Source: Staphylococcus sp. CAG:324
GTDB lineage: Bacteria; Bacillota_I; Bacilli_A; ML615J-28; CAG-313
DNA: 14,959 nt
Direction: 5' to 3'
Assembly: GCA_000433035.1 (NCBI GenBank)
Contig: FR890807.1
Location: 1 to 14,959 of the forward strand
Of this stretch, positions 1 to 8,800 are shown in pieces (the stretch's first letter is position 1; each line of letters opens with the position of its first letter). A program made the translations under genes and the position numbers. The notes under the pieces are model-generated. The model made no database searches and was not told where the DNA came from. It saw only the letters and a program-made list of their open reading frames with translations.

Positions 1-38
1 ACTGGAGATCGCGGGTTCAAGTCCCGTTGGAACCGCCA
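1..38 (+). tRNA. 3' end of a tRNA gene, probably tRNA-Asp (partial)
   Basis: Only the 3' part is inside the window. The T arm has stem halves at 11-15 and 23-27 around a TTCAAGT loop. It is followed by a seven-base acceptor strand (28-34), discriminator G at 35 and an encoded CCA at 36-38. The short variable region excludes Ser, Leu and Tyr types. The GGAGATCGCGGGTTCAAG stretch and the G discriminator resemble Bacillota tRNA-Asp, but the anticodon lies outside the window, so the identity is an inference. Confidence 0.75.
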
Positions 39-51
39 TTGATTAACGAAT

Positions 52-128
52 GCGCCTGTAGTTCAATTGGATAGAATACTTGACTACGGATCAAGGGGTT
101 GTGGGTTCGAATCCTGCCAGGCGCGCCA
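52..128 (+). tRNA. tRNA-Arg (anticodon ACG)
   Basis: A complete cloverleaf can be folded. The acceptor strands GCGCCTG and CAGGCGC pair over seven bases. The anticodon stem CTTGA/TCAAG (79-83, 91-95) encloses a seven-base loop with ACG at 86-88. The T loop is TTCGAAT. Discriminator G is followed by an encoded CCA at 126-128. ACG (wobble A normally edited to inosine) reads CGU, CGC and CGA arginine codons. It lies 13 bp after the preceding tRNA and was probably co-transcribed with it. Confidence 0.97.
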
Positions 129-133
129 TTTAC

Positions 134-162
134 TTGACAATCTCTAGTAAAGATGATATAAT
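134..162 (+). promoter_or_regulatory. Consensus sigma-A promoter for the tRNA-Pro/tRNA-Gly pair
   Basis: TTGACA at 134-139 and TATAAT at 157-162 are both perfect matches, separated by 17 bp. The expected transcription start lies a few bases before the tRNA-Pro gene at 180. The last two tRNAs therefore have their own strong promoter inside the cluster. Confidence 0.85.
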
Positions 163-179
163 ATTTAATATAAAAATTG

Positions 180-256
180 CGGGACTTAGCTCAGCTTGGT
201 AGAGCATCTGGTTTGGGACCAGAGGGTCACAGGTTCGAATCCTGCAGTCCCGACCA
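180..256 (+). tRNA. tRNA-Pro (anticodon TGG)
   Basis: The acceptor strands CGGGACT and AGTCCCG pair over seven bases. The anticodon stem TCTGG/CCAGA (207-211, 219-223) encloses TTTGGGA, with TGG at 214-216. The T loop is TTCGAAT, the discriminator is A and an encoded CCA is at 254-256. The UGG anticodon can read all four proline codons with a modified wobble U. Confidence 0.97.
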
Positions 257-263
257 TTTAAAT

Positions 264-337
264 GCAGGTGTAGTTCAACGGCAGAACTTCAGCCTTCCAA
301 GCTGACTACGTGGGTTCGATTCCCATCACCTGCTCCA
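264..337 (+). tRNA. tRNA-Gly (anticodon TCC)
   Basis: Acceptor strands GCAGGTG and CACCTGC pair over seven bases. The anticodon stem TCAGC/GCTGA (289-293, 301-305) encloses CTTCCAA, with TCC at 296-298. The T loop is TTCGATT, the discriminator is T and an encoded CCA is at 335-337. The gene starts 7 bp after tRNA-Pro and must share its transcript. It is the last gene of the cluster before a terminator. Confidence 0.97.
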
Positions 338-353
338 TCTAGATAGAACAAAA

Positions 354-390
354 AGTCTTCTGATATTTAAGGATATTAGGAGATTTTTTT
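354..390 (+). terminator. Rho-independent terminator of the tRNA cluster
   Basis: A 13-bp stem (354-366 with 373-385, three G-T wobbles) encloses a six-base loop and runs into seven T residues (384-390). It lies 16 bp after the tRNA-Gly CCA. Its left arm holds AAGTCTTCT, a string that recurs in two other intergenic regions of the window. Confidence 0.75.
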
Positions 391-444
391 ACGTTTTAGG
401 GGTATTTTATAAGAGATTTAGGGTAAATTATAGCAAAAACTACT

Positions 445-481
445 TCAAATGAAACATTTTGTTCTACACAACCTAGTAAAG
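445..481 (+). repeat. Dispersed intergenic repeat, copy 1 (TGAAACATT family)
   Basis: The segment begins TCAAATGAAACATTTTGT and ends ACACAACCTAGTAAAG. It is clearly related to 2136-2191 and 14833-14890, and is the most diverged of the three copies after the ACACA block. It sits directly before the first T-arm-like array. No reading frame is supported. Function is unknown. Confidence 0.6.
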
Positions 482-486
482 CTATG

Positions 487-630
487 CAACGGGCTTGAAC
501 CTTACAGTTGACTGGATTTGAATATTAGAGTTAACGGGGTTTGAACCTATTAAAAAATACTTATTGTACGACCTTGACTAGGAAACTAGGCTAGGACTTG
601 AACCTTGGCAGATGTGCGGATTTGAACCAA
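487..630 (-). repeat. T-arm-like repeat array 1
   Basis: On the minus strand five copies of a GGTTCAARYCC-like motif are visible, the T-stem/T-loop signature of tRNAs. The plus-strand TTGAA cores lie near 496, 519, 542, 599 and 623. Three are exactly 23 bp apart and the last two are 24 bp apart; a degenerate copy near 575 may fill the gap. The DNA between cores is partly conserved (minus-strand GTTAACTCTAA and GTCAACTGTAA). One unit continues on the minus strand into a GCCA end. No complete tRNA cloverleaf can be folded. The array lies opposite in orientation to the real tRNAs upstream. Confidence 0.6.
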
Positions 631-640
631 TATTATTATA

Positions 641-677
641 AGTGGAATAATAAATATAAATGTGGTAAAATATTGGT
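641..677 (+). repeat. 37-bp direct repeat, left copy (flanks the regulator gene)
   Basis: This segment and 1908-1944 are identical at 34 of 37 positions. Both start AGTGGAATAATAAAT and end AATATTGGT. The left copy contains TGG-TAAAAT (666-671), which resembles an extended -10 element. The pair brackets the regulator gene. It could be a mobile-element or cassette boundary, or two copies of a promoter. Confidence 0.7.
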
Positions 678-716
678 AATTCACAGTTTAGTTGATTTAA
701 TATCATCAAATAGGTG

Positions 717-770
717 TTGGATTATTTAAATAATTATTAGTATAATGTTAATAGATGCTAAAGCATCTAT
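717..770 (+). promoter_or_regulatory. Promoter and candidate operator of the XRE regulator gene
   Basis: TTGGAT (717-722) and TATAAT (741-746) are separated by 18 bp. Just downstream, at 751-770, lies a perfect inverted repeat, ATAGATGC and GCATCTAT around TAAA. It sits where the transcript should start, 38 bp before the ATG, so it is well placed as an operator for autoregulation by the XRE protein. It could instead be a 5' hairpin in the mRNA. The binding role is inference. Confidence 0.6.
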
Positions 771-808
771 TGTAGTTGGCCACTATAGATTATTTTAAGG
801 AGAAAAAT

Positions 809-1870
809 ATGGAAATTGGTAAAAGAATTAAAGAATTAAGAGTTAGTAAAAATATGACTCAAGAAGATTTAGCTTTCAAATTAGGTGTATCTACACAAGC
901 AGTATCAAGATGGGAAACAAACATTACATACCCCGATATTACGTTACTTCCAATACTTGCTAATATCTTTGATGTAACAGTTGATTATTTATTAGACGTT
1001 GATATGATGAAAAAGCAACAAGAAATAGATGATATTCATGATCAAGACATGAAACTATTCAATGAAGGTAAAATAGAAGAAAGACTAAAGTTGATTGAAG
1101 GCGCAATTAAAAAGTATCCTAATAGTTGGAGTTTAAAGGGTACATTAATGAATATTTATTTCACTATATCTTATAATTTAGAAGATTATAATAATGAATA
1201 TGTTGATAAAACAATTAATCTTGGTAATGAAATCCTTGATAAGTGCACTGATGATGACACTCGTTATTTAGCAATTCAAGAATTAGTTTTTTGCTATAGA
1301 AGAAAAAATGAATTAGATAATGCTAAAAAAATTGTAGATAAATTACCAGATATGATAATCTCAAAGGACTTTTTATATCCAGATGTTGTAAAAGGTGTAG
1401 AAAGAATTAAAGCGACACAAAGAATTTTTGAGTCTTTAGCGGAAATGTTTTATGGTAAATTAATTACAACTTATGGTAGAGAAGAAGTTGGAAAAAGAGA
1501 TATTGTTTTACTAAAAGGCATAAAAATGTTTGAATTAGTTTATGAAAAAGAAGACTATGGATTTTATAATGAAAGAATTTCCGATTTGTATATGAGGTGT
1601 GCAAAAGACCAAGCGAAAATTAAGAATGCTCCTAAAACAATTAAATATTTAAAACTAAGTCTTAAATATTTAGATGAATTTATAAAAATATATAATGATA
1701 AAGAAGTGATAAAACATACAAGTTTCTTAGTTGATAGATTAGAAGATGATTCAAGTAAATGGTCATTTAGCTCGGAGTTTAATTATTATAATGAATTTAA
1801 AAATGATTTAGAGATTGATATATTCGATTTTATTAGAGATGATGAAGAATTTAAAGAGTTAATTAAATAA
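809..1870 (+). CDS. XRE-family transcriptional regulator with TPR-like C-terminal domain
   Basis: A 353-residue cytoplasmic protein. Residues 1-65 form a classic XRE/Cro helix-turn-helix: IGKRIKELR, MTQEDLAFKLGVSTQAVSRW and the DVTVDYLLD end are typical. The rest is rich in paired helices with Asn/Tyr/Leu patterns, like the TPR repeats that let Bacillota XRE regulators sense partner proteins or peptides. The ATG at 809 was chosen over an upstream TTG at 776 because AAGGAG (797-802) sits six bases before it and the XRE fold begins there. It is a single-gene unit with its own promoter and a palindromic operator candidate, flanked by 37-bp direct repeats. The ligand and target genes cannot be told from the sequence. 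Confidence 0.9.
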   Translation: MEIGKRIKELRVSKNMTQEDLAFKLGVSTQAVSRWETNITYPDITLLPILANIFDVTVDYLLDVDMMKKQQEIDDIHDQDMKLFNEGKIEERLKLIEGAIKKYPNSWSLKGTLMNIYFTISYNLEDYNNEYVDKTINLGNEILDKCTDDDTRYLAIQELVFCYRRKNELDNAKKIVDKLPDMIISKDFLYPDVVKGVERIKATQRIFESLAEMFYGKLITTYGREEVGKRDIVLLKGIKMFELVYEKEDYGFYNERISDLYMRCAKDQAKIKNAPKTIKYLKLSLKYLDEFIKIYNDKEVIKHTSFLVDRLEDDSSKWSFSSEFNYYNEFKNDLEIDIFDFIRDDEEFKELIK

Positions 1871-1907
1871 TTATTAGGGTGCAAAACTTCATTCTTTTCT
1901 TTATACG

Positions 1908-1944
1908 AGTGGAATAATAAATAAAAATGTAGTACAATATTGGT
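1908..1944 (+). repeat. 37-bp direct repeat, right copy, with promoter-like sequence
   Basis: Matches 641-677 at 34 of 37 positions. Here the -10-like hexamer is TACAAT. The next candidate terminator is about 60 bp downstream, so if the promoter works it would make only a very short transcript. No gene follows it. Confidence 0.65.
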
Positions 1945-2000
1945 GTAAGCATTAGTCGTAATTATTACAATAAAACGGAATAAAGAATAATAACACAAAT

Positions 2001-2042
2001 GCCACTCAAGGGATGAATAAAAATCCTAAGAGCGGCCTTTTT
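2001..2042 (+). terminator. Candidate Rho-independent terminator after the regulator region
   Basis: An imperfect hairpin with GCC/GGC and CTC/GAG base blocks and an inner AGGGAT/ATCCT segment (2001-2036) is followed by CTTTTTG. It is about 130 bp after the regulator stop codon, and would end that transcript or a short RNA begun at the right 37-bp repeat. Confidence 0.55.
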
Positions 2043-2067
2043 GTATTTGGAGTAATAACGATAGTAG

Positions 2068-2098
2068 ACATTTTGTTCAAAACACTTTTTGTTCAAAA
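2068..2098 (+). repeat. Tandem TTTTGTTCAAAA repeat
   Basis: Two 15-base units, at 2068-2082 and 2084-2098, differ at one position and have a period of 16 bp. Related TTGTTC or TTGTTG strings follow near 2121, 2301 and 2539, and an inverted one lies near 347. They may be binding sites or decayed repeats. Nothing in the sequence decides which. Confidence 0.55.
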
Positions 2099-2135
2099 TT
2101 TAAAAACAACAAAAGACTTATTGTTCAAGAAAAAC

Positions 2136-2191
2136 ATCAAATGAAACATTTTGTCCTATACACACATTAAAGTAAATCGGTAAGTCTTCTA
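2136..2191 (+). repeat. Dispersed intergenic repeat, copy 2 (TGAAACATT to AAGTCTTCT)
   Basis: Shares with 14833-14890 the ordered blocks ATCAAA, TGAAACATT, TATACACACATTAAAGTA and AAGTCTTCTA at nearly the same spacing. Copy 1 (445-481) shares the first part. The repeat runs into a terminator hairpin whose left arm is the AAGTCTTCT block. It is non-coding. Confidence 0.7.
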
Positions 2192-2230
2192 TAGAAACAT
2201 TGGTTTTCTATTAAAAAGGCTTACTTTTTT
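2180..2230 (+). terminator. Rho-independent terminator, first of a tandem pair
   Basis: An outer stem GTAAGTCTT with AAGGCTTAC (one wobble) and an inner stem ATAGAAA with TTTCTAT enclose a short loop, followed by six T residues (2225-2230). Its left arm is part of the dispersed repeat. Confidence 0.75.
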
Positions 2231-2237
2231 CTATTTT

Positions 2238-2280
2238 ATAGGGTATTTTGGCCATATTTGGTTAGAATATCCTATTTTTT
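2238..2280 (+). terminator. Rho-independent terminator, second of a tandem pair
   Basis: A 12-bp stem (2238-2249 with 2264-2275, two wobbles) encloses a 14-base loop and ends in TTTTTT. It starts eight bases after the first terminator's T tract. Two strong terminators in a row would isolate the toxin module downstream from read-through. No annotated gene lies directly upstream. Confidence 0.7.
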
Positions 2281-2315
2281 AATGAAAATAAAAGACTTTT
2301 TGTTGTACATACCTA

Positions 2316-2390
2316 TGGAGACTTACCATGGACTCGAACCATTGTTTGACCGGACTTGAGCCTTTAGTTCTGATGGGACTCGAACCTATA
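2316..2390 (-). repeat. T-arm-like repeat array 2 with a tRNA 3'-end mimic
   Basis: On the minus strand three motifs (GGTTCGAGTCC, GGCTCAAGTCC, GGTTCGAGTCC) are spaced 24 and 22 bp apart; their plus-strand cores are near 2334, 2356 and 2380. The one at 2316-2343 continues with eleven bases that end in TCTCCA, giving a T arm, an acceptor-strand length and a CCA as in a real tRNA 3' half. The matching 5' acceptor and anticodon arm are absent. A plus-strand frame across it reads GLEP twice, which is a by-product of antisense T loops and not a gene. Confidence 0.65.
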
Positions 2391-2411
2391 AGAGATAAAG
2401 GTGGAAATAAA

Positions 2412-2510
2412 ATGGACAATAAAAGAGATTTGCAAATTATGAACCGATTTTATAGCCTTGTCCAGTTCTTTAAAAAAGATGCGAAAACAAACTGGAGTAT
2501 AAAGGATTAA
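2412..2510 (+). CDS. Possible small protein, 32 residues, or gene fragment
   Basis: The ATG at 2412 follows AAAGGTGG (2397-2404) with a seven-base spacer, a believable ribosome binding site. The product is short, basic and aromatic (MNRFYSLVQFFKKDAKTNW in the middle) with no recognised family. The frame is open further upstream only across the T-arm-like repeats, so a longer reading is not credible. It could be a real small protein, the remnant of a phage gene, or chance. Confidence 0.35.
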   Translation: MDNKRDLQIMNRFYSLVQFFKKDAKTNWSIKD

Positions 2511-2583
2511 AACAATGTGGACCAAATTTGAGAGTATTTTGTTGTAAAGACTATTAGAAAAAAGTTACAATGCATTAATTTGT

Positions 2584-2612
2584 TTGACATCAATGGTAAT
2601 ATTTGCTATAAT
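2584..2612 (+). promoter_or_regulatory. Consensus promoter of the toxin module
   Basis: TTGACA (2584-2589) and TATAAT (2607-2612) are perfect, with a 17-bp spacer. It is the nearest strong promoter to the large YD-repeat gene. The start codon is about 265 bp downstream of the expected transcript start, leaving an unusually long leader with an internal terminator and a small ORF. Confidence 0.85.
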
Positions 2613-2697
2613 ATGAATGTAGGAAAAAGCTCATACACTAGGATAGTATTATAGATATCTTAATGTATAATAAAAAAATTTCATAGGTATTTATACG

Positions 2698-2730
2698 ACT
2701 CTCTCAGGATTAACTTAAGGGAGTTTTTTT
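2698..2730 (+). terminator. Leader terminator or attenuator before the YD-repeat gene
   Basis: A seven-base stem (2698-2704 with 2718-2724, one wobble) and a 13-base loop are followed by seven T residues. It lies about 80 bp into the transcript from the 2584 promoter and before the only visible way to transcribe the toxin gene. It may therefore work as an attenuator, or end a separate small RNA of roughly 110 nt. No known riboswitch signature (T-box, SAM, TPP, purine, c-di-GMP) was recognised in 2619-2697. Confidence 0.6.
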
Positions 2731-2768
2731 GATTTTGTTAATGATAAAACTTTAAGGAGGTGTGGTAT

Positions 2769-2828
2769 ATGATAAAAATTTATTTGTTAAATATGGTGAT
2801 TATCTTCGAAGAATTAGTAGTATATTAG
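2769..2828 (+). CDS. Possible 19-residue leader peptide or small hydrophobic protein
   Basis: AAGGAGG (2754-2760) is a near-perfect Shine-Dalgarno sequence eight bases before the ATG, stronger than that of most genes here. The product MIKIYLLNMVIIFEELVVY is hydrophobic. The frame closes with TAG 54 bp before the YD-repeat start codon. It lies right after the leader terminator, so a leader-peptide role is possible, as is a short membrane peptide or a decayed gene start. No homology is claimed. Confidence 0.45.
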   Translation: MIKIYLLNMVIIFEELVVY

Positions 2829-2882
2829 TACTAAAAATAATTGTAATTTAAGTGAAAAATAATCATAAAAATGGAGGGTATT

Positions 2883-5800
2883 ATGAGAAGAAAAAAGAAT
2901 AAAATTAAATATTTTTCAACACAAGCATCGCATATATCTATATTTTCTAAAGTAGTTATTGTTATTTTAATAATTGGTATGATAATGGGACATTTACATT
3001 TAGGGGCAATTACGAAAGCATTAGAACCAGAAGTATATACAACAATAGCTGATGATGTTGAAAGAGATTTTTCTGAATTTGATAAAATTGAAGAAATTAA
3101 TAGTTTAAGAACATCAAATTCAAAAACGTATTTAAAAGAAAATGGAATGTATGAAACTGAATATTATGGAGAAAAAATTCATTATAAAGATAAAGATGAG
3201 TGGAAAGAAATTGATAACTCGTTGTCTTTAAAAGATAATAATAGATACCATAATAATTCAAATAAGTATAATATTTCATTTCCGAATAAACTAAATAAGA
3301 ATAATGAAGTGGTATTAAATTATTTGAATAATGAAATTAAAATATACTATGATATTGAGAAGGATATTAATGCAAAGTTAAGTGATAAAATTGATAGAAC
3401 AAAGAAGAATACAAAAGATGAGATATCGTATAATTTAAGTTCTCAAGAAATTATTCAATACATCATAAAACAGGATTCTATTAAAGAAAATATAATTTTA
3501 AAATCATATATTGAAAATTATAATTATAGTTATTATATAGATACCGATTTGAGAATTGAAAGAATTGGTGATGAATTATATTTTTATGATGGTCAAACCG
3601 AAGTATTTGTTATGAATGAATATTATATGTATGATGCTGAAAATAACACATCAAAAGATATTGATTTTGAAATTAATGTTATTGATGAAAATACATATAA
3701 AGTAGAAGTAACTCCAAGTAATGAATATTTAAAAGATGCAACATATCCTGTTGTAATTGACCCAGAAATCACTTTAACAGATGGTGGAATATTAGATGGT
3801 GTAACATGGCTACTTTCAGTAGATAAACAAGCTAATACTGCTCAACATTTAGATATTGGTTCATTTTCTTTAGCTAATAGAAGTAATTCAACTACCAATG
3901 ATGATAAAGTAGCATATCTTGAACTTTATATTCCTAGAGAATATGATAAAAATATTGGGGATATAATTACTCAAAATCAATTAATGTATGCTAATTTAAT
4001 TTTAACAACTGTATCAAGTACAAATGTGAGTGTAGGTTCTAAAGTAGATTTAAAATATGCCACATCATTTAATTGGCCAGTTGAAGGTGAACCACCAACA
4101 TATAATACTGAATATGTTGACAGTCAGTATTTCCATGGCTCAACAGTTTTTAATCATAAGTTTGATATTTTAGAAGGAATTACATCTAGATTAGAAGATT
4201 TTAAAACTGAAGATATATGTTTAGGATTTGAATTATCACTTGATGCTAATGCAAACGCAGAAGTAGCATATTCATTAGGTTGGGATTTAGGTGGAGATAA
4301 ACCACTTATTACACTTGGGTATGTAGCAGATGCAGGACTTGCTGACTACTATACTTATGAATCACTTCCAATTAGTAACGATTCAGATGTCTATATTTCT
4401 CATAATAGTGGTAATTTAACATTTATTTATAATGATTACAATGATGGTAATTTATTAAATTTATCTCATATTTATAATGCTAATAGAAAACATAATAATA
4501 GTCAATATGGTAATGGATTTAGTATAAATTATAATGAAAGAATTTCAACATTCTTCTATAATTCAAGGCTACTTCTAACAGAAGGAGATGGAAGAGAAAT
4601 TATATTCTATACACAAAATGATGAGGATACTCAATATTTAGCAGGTGATGGTAGTGGAGATGTTTTATATAGATTAGTAGATGAAACAAATGCTACAACC
4701 GGGTATAAAGTTGAAACATCAGATGGTAGTTTAAAAATATATGATATTGAAGGAAAACTTACAACTATTTATATGGATAAAGATCAATATGAAAATCCAC
4801 CAACCGATGAAGGTGTAGTGATTCAAAGAATTAATATTTCATATAATACTGATGGAACACTTTCAAGAGTAGATGATTCCTATGGAAATTATATGTTATT
4901 TAACTACTTAACTAGTGCTAACAATCCGACAGAAGATCAGGAAGGAATTTCTTATCTAGCATTTATAAATGTCTATAAATATATTCCAGAAGAAGATGAT
5001 GTTGAGCAAGCTGAATATATTGAATTTATTTATGATAAAGGAAACTTACAAAATATAGGAAAATATGGAACAACTACTGATAATTGCATTTATACATATT
5101 TTACATATAATGAAGATAATCATTTAAAGCAAATTAGTAAAAATGGCAGAGGTTATACATTTGAGTATGATATAAAGAATAGAATTACAATGAGTAAAGT
5201 TTATAGCACTGATTTCACAAATGGTGACTATTTAACTTTTGAATATGATTCAAATGGAAAAAAGACTAAAATTACAAATGGATCTGGTGATTCAACAAGT
5301 TATACTTTTGATGACTATTATCATACTAATTCAATTGAAACAAGTTCTGGATATACTACTTTCTACAAATATCAAGATATTTATTATGATAGCGAAGGAA
5401 CATTAATTACAAGCCCTAATTATAATATGAATCATAAAGTTATCCTACAATCTAATTCATTTAAAAATGTAGGTAATCCAATAAATAATCATGGATTTGA
5501 AATAATTGAATCGGGTAGTATTTCCGGATGGAAGACTGAACTTACAAATAATTCAACGGCATCTATTGATACGAGCATATATTTATATGGTTCTAAAGTT
5601 TTAGAATTAAAGAAAACTTCAAGTGGAACTGCTAAAGTATATCAAGAAATATCAGTAGAAGAAGGGCGAACTTATATTGTTTCTGGTTATATTCACAATA
5701 AGAATAATACAGGTAATGGTGCTTATATTGAAGTAGTAGGAACAGATGGTACAATTACATACCAATCTAGTTCAAATAACGTAAAAAATACAACAAATTT

Positions 5801-8800
5801 TGTTAGATTTGAATATAAGTTTATTGCTAATTTTAGTGGTAAAGCAAAAGTATATTTAGTTAATAGTTCAACTGGTAAAGCTTATTTTGACAATATTCAA
5901 GTAAATACGAATTATGTAGATACTAGATATAACTATTTAGAAAATTCATCATTTGAAGTTGATACATTAGCAGATTTCTATAATAATAATGAAATTTATG
6001 GTTGGGAATTTTATAATGGATGCGAACTTATAGATGTTAATTTTTATGACGATACTTCGTTAGATGTATTTAATGAAAATTGTGGAAGTAAGTATGTTAA
6101 ATTATTTAATAATAACAGTATATATCAAATAATTCATACGCCTGGATTAAAAGATGACATATTTGTTTTTGGTGGATATTGTTTTTATGAAAATTATACT
6201 GGAAATGTTACTGTAAGCTTTAAGTTCATTACTGAAAATGGAGAAAACGAAAAAGTATTTGTATTTGATGAAAATGATATTAATGCAACTTATATGATGA
6301 ACAAATTTAAAGCACCAGAAGACTACATTGCTATTTCAATTGAGATAAAGAATAACTCAGAAACTTCATATGCAGTAGTTGATAATTTTGCAATTTATAA
6401 AGAAGGATATGGAATAAATTTAACATATAATGATGATGGATATGTGACTGAAGAAAACAATGAAATAACTGGTTCTACAACAGGTTACGAGTATGATAAC
6501 GATGGTAACATTATTCAAATTGCAACAGACAATGATCAAACTAGTTTAGAATATGAAAATGGTTATTTAAATACTATTGAAAATCAAAATATTGTGACTA
6601 CAATTAATACTAATGAGAATGGTAATATTGAAGATATTACAGCAGTTGGAAAATCTGAAAATGGGGATGAAGAAGAAATTGGATATTTCTATGGCAGCAC
6701 CGATGATACTGATGATGGATTGTATCCTAAAACTGAGACAGATGTATTTGGAAAAGTTACAACATATACATATGATTATTTAACAGGTCTTGTAACATCA
6801 GTTGTAGATCCAAATGGTGTATCAACTGAATACACATACGATAAAGATGGAAATGTTATTCAGTTAGTAAACGGTCAGGGTACTAATAAAAAAACTATCA
6901 TTTATACATATGATGAATTTGGAAATATATTAACTATTACAAATGGTGATTTAGTTTATACATTCACATATAATGACTACGGTGATTTAAAGACTATTAG
7001 TGTTGGAGATAGTTTGCTACTTACAAACAATTATAAAAATGAAAATAATTCATCTGATGTTTATACAGGAGAATTAGTTGAAAGTGTTTATAGTTATGGA
7101 ACTATATCAATTGAGTATAATGAAAATCATCAAATATCGAAGATATATAATGGAACAGGCTCTTCAAAATATGTAGTATTAGAATATACATATAATGACT
7201 ATGGTGAAATTGCTTCTTACACAGATTACAAAGAAAATGTAACATATTATTATAACTATGATTATGAAAATAAGCTAATAAATGTAAATGCAACTAATGG
7301 GAATAACATTTCCTATACTTATGATACTAATAGTAATTTAATTGGTAAACATAATATAAATGGAGATAATAATTATACATATACTGATTTAAATCCTGAT
7401 GAAGATGTTGAAGATAATAAGTTAACTGGTGAATCAATATCAGGAAAATTTGCTATTGATTATGAATATACTAATGATTCATATAGACAACTTGAAGTAA
7501 TAAGTTATTATATTACTACTTTACCAATTGAAAGTAAGTACACTTATGAAACAACAGTTAATCCAAATGATAATAAGACATATTATACAGGAAGAATTAA
7601 AGAATTAGAATACACTAATGGAAGTAATCAAATTATTAAATATGTCTATGAGTATGATGATCATAGTAACATATCAAAAATTTATGGATATACAAATGGT
7701 GTAGAAGTATATTATGAAGAAAATTATTATGACATTTTTAATCAATTAACTGCACAATGGGTTGAAATAGAAGATGATTCATATATGAATGAATACGGAT
7801 ATGATTCTAGAGGAAACGTAATAGGTTACTATTCTCAGGGGCCTAATGTAAGTTATTCAGGTGAATTTTGGTATGATGATAATGACCAAATTGTAGAAGC
7901 AACAATTAATGGAATTTCTTATGATATTACTTATTCATCAACAGGACAACCAAGCATATATTTAGGTTGGGAAATTGATTATGATATGAGAAATATCTGC
8001 GTTATTGAAAATGATGATTATTATATTGAATATTATTATAATGCGAATGGAATTAGAATTGGTAAGTCAATTGATAATGGAGATGAAATAGAATCAGTTA
8101 ATTATATTTTAGATGGAAGTAATATAATCAAAGAAATACATACTGGTGCAAATAATTATACAATTGAATACTATTACGATTCAAGTGATAATATAATTGG
8201 TTTTACTTATAATGGTAGCAAATATCTTTATTTGAAAAACTTGCAAAATGATGTTATTGGCATAGTAGATTCTAATAATAATATCGTTGTAAAATATTAT
8301 TATGATGCATATGGAAGAATAATTAAAACTTTAGATACATCAGGTATTAATTTAAGCACTATAAATCCATTTCGATATAGAAGTTATTATCAAGATAACG
8401 AAACTGGCTGGTATTATTTAAATAGTAGATATTATAATCCACTTACTAATAGATTTGTTACAATGGATCAAATTGAGTATTTAGGTGCAAGTGAGAATAT
8501 ATTAAGTTATAATTTGTATTCTTATTGTGAAAATGATCCAATTAATAAAGTCGATTACAATGGAAATTCTGCAGCAGCTATATATGTTACTAGCTCTGTA
8601 TTCACTACATTTTGTGGTTGGTTAGGAACTATTGGAGGGGCAAATTGGTGGAATCCTGTGGGCTGGATAATTGCTGCCGTTATAGCTTTAGGAGTTATCA
8701 CTTATGCTGCGGTTAGTTTATATAATTCATGGCAAAATACAATTTCACAAGCTGATTCTAAAGTTAAATCAAAGGTTACTAAAAACTCAAAAACTAGATA

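Noticed and set aside
487..630. CRISPR array
   Set aside because: The 23-bp period with an 11-bp conserved core is too short, spacers are partly conserved and no cas gene is present. The core matches the tRNA T arm.
1786..1998. Minus-strand 70-codon frame across the regulator's 3' end
   Set aside because: It overlaps the regulator gene antisense, has no ribosome binding site and has a low-complexity composition.
487..2390. Simple attL/attR duplications of the upstream tRNA genes
   Set aside because: The T-arm-like motifs lie on the opposite strand to the tRNAs at 52-337, so a straightforward 3'-end integration scar of those tRNAs would have the wrong orientation.
2328..2411. Plus-strand reading frame with repeated GLEP residues in front of the 32-codon ORF
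   Set aside because: It is the translation of antisense T-loop motifs (GACTCGAACC), a known source of spurious proteins near tRNA-like DNA. It has no ribosome binding site.
2619..2730. Known riboswitch in the toxin leader
   Set aside because: No conserved core of T-box, SAM, TPP, purine, preQ1, fluoride or c-di-GMP riboswitches was found; only the terminator is supported.
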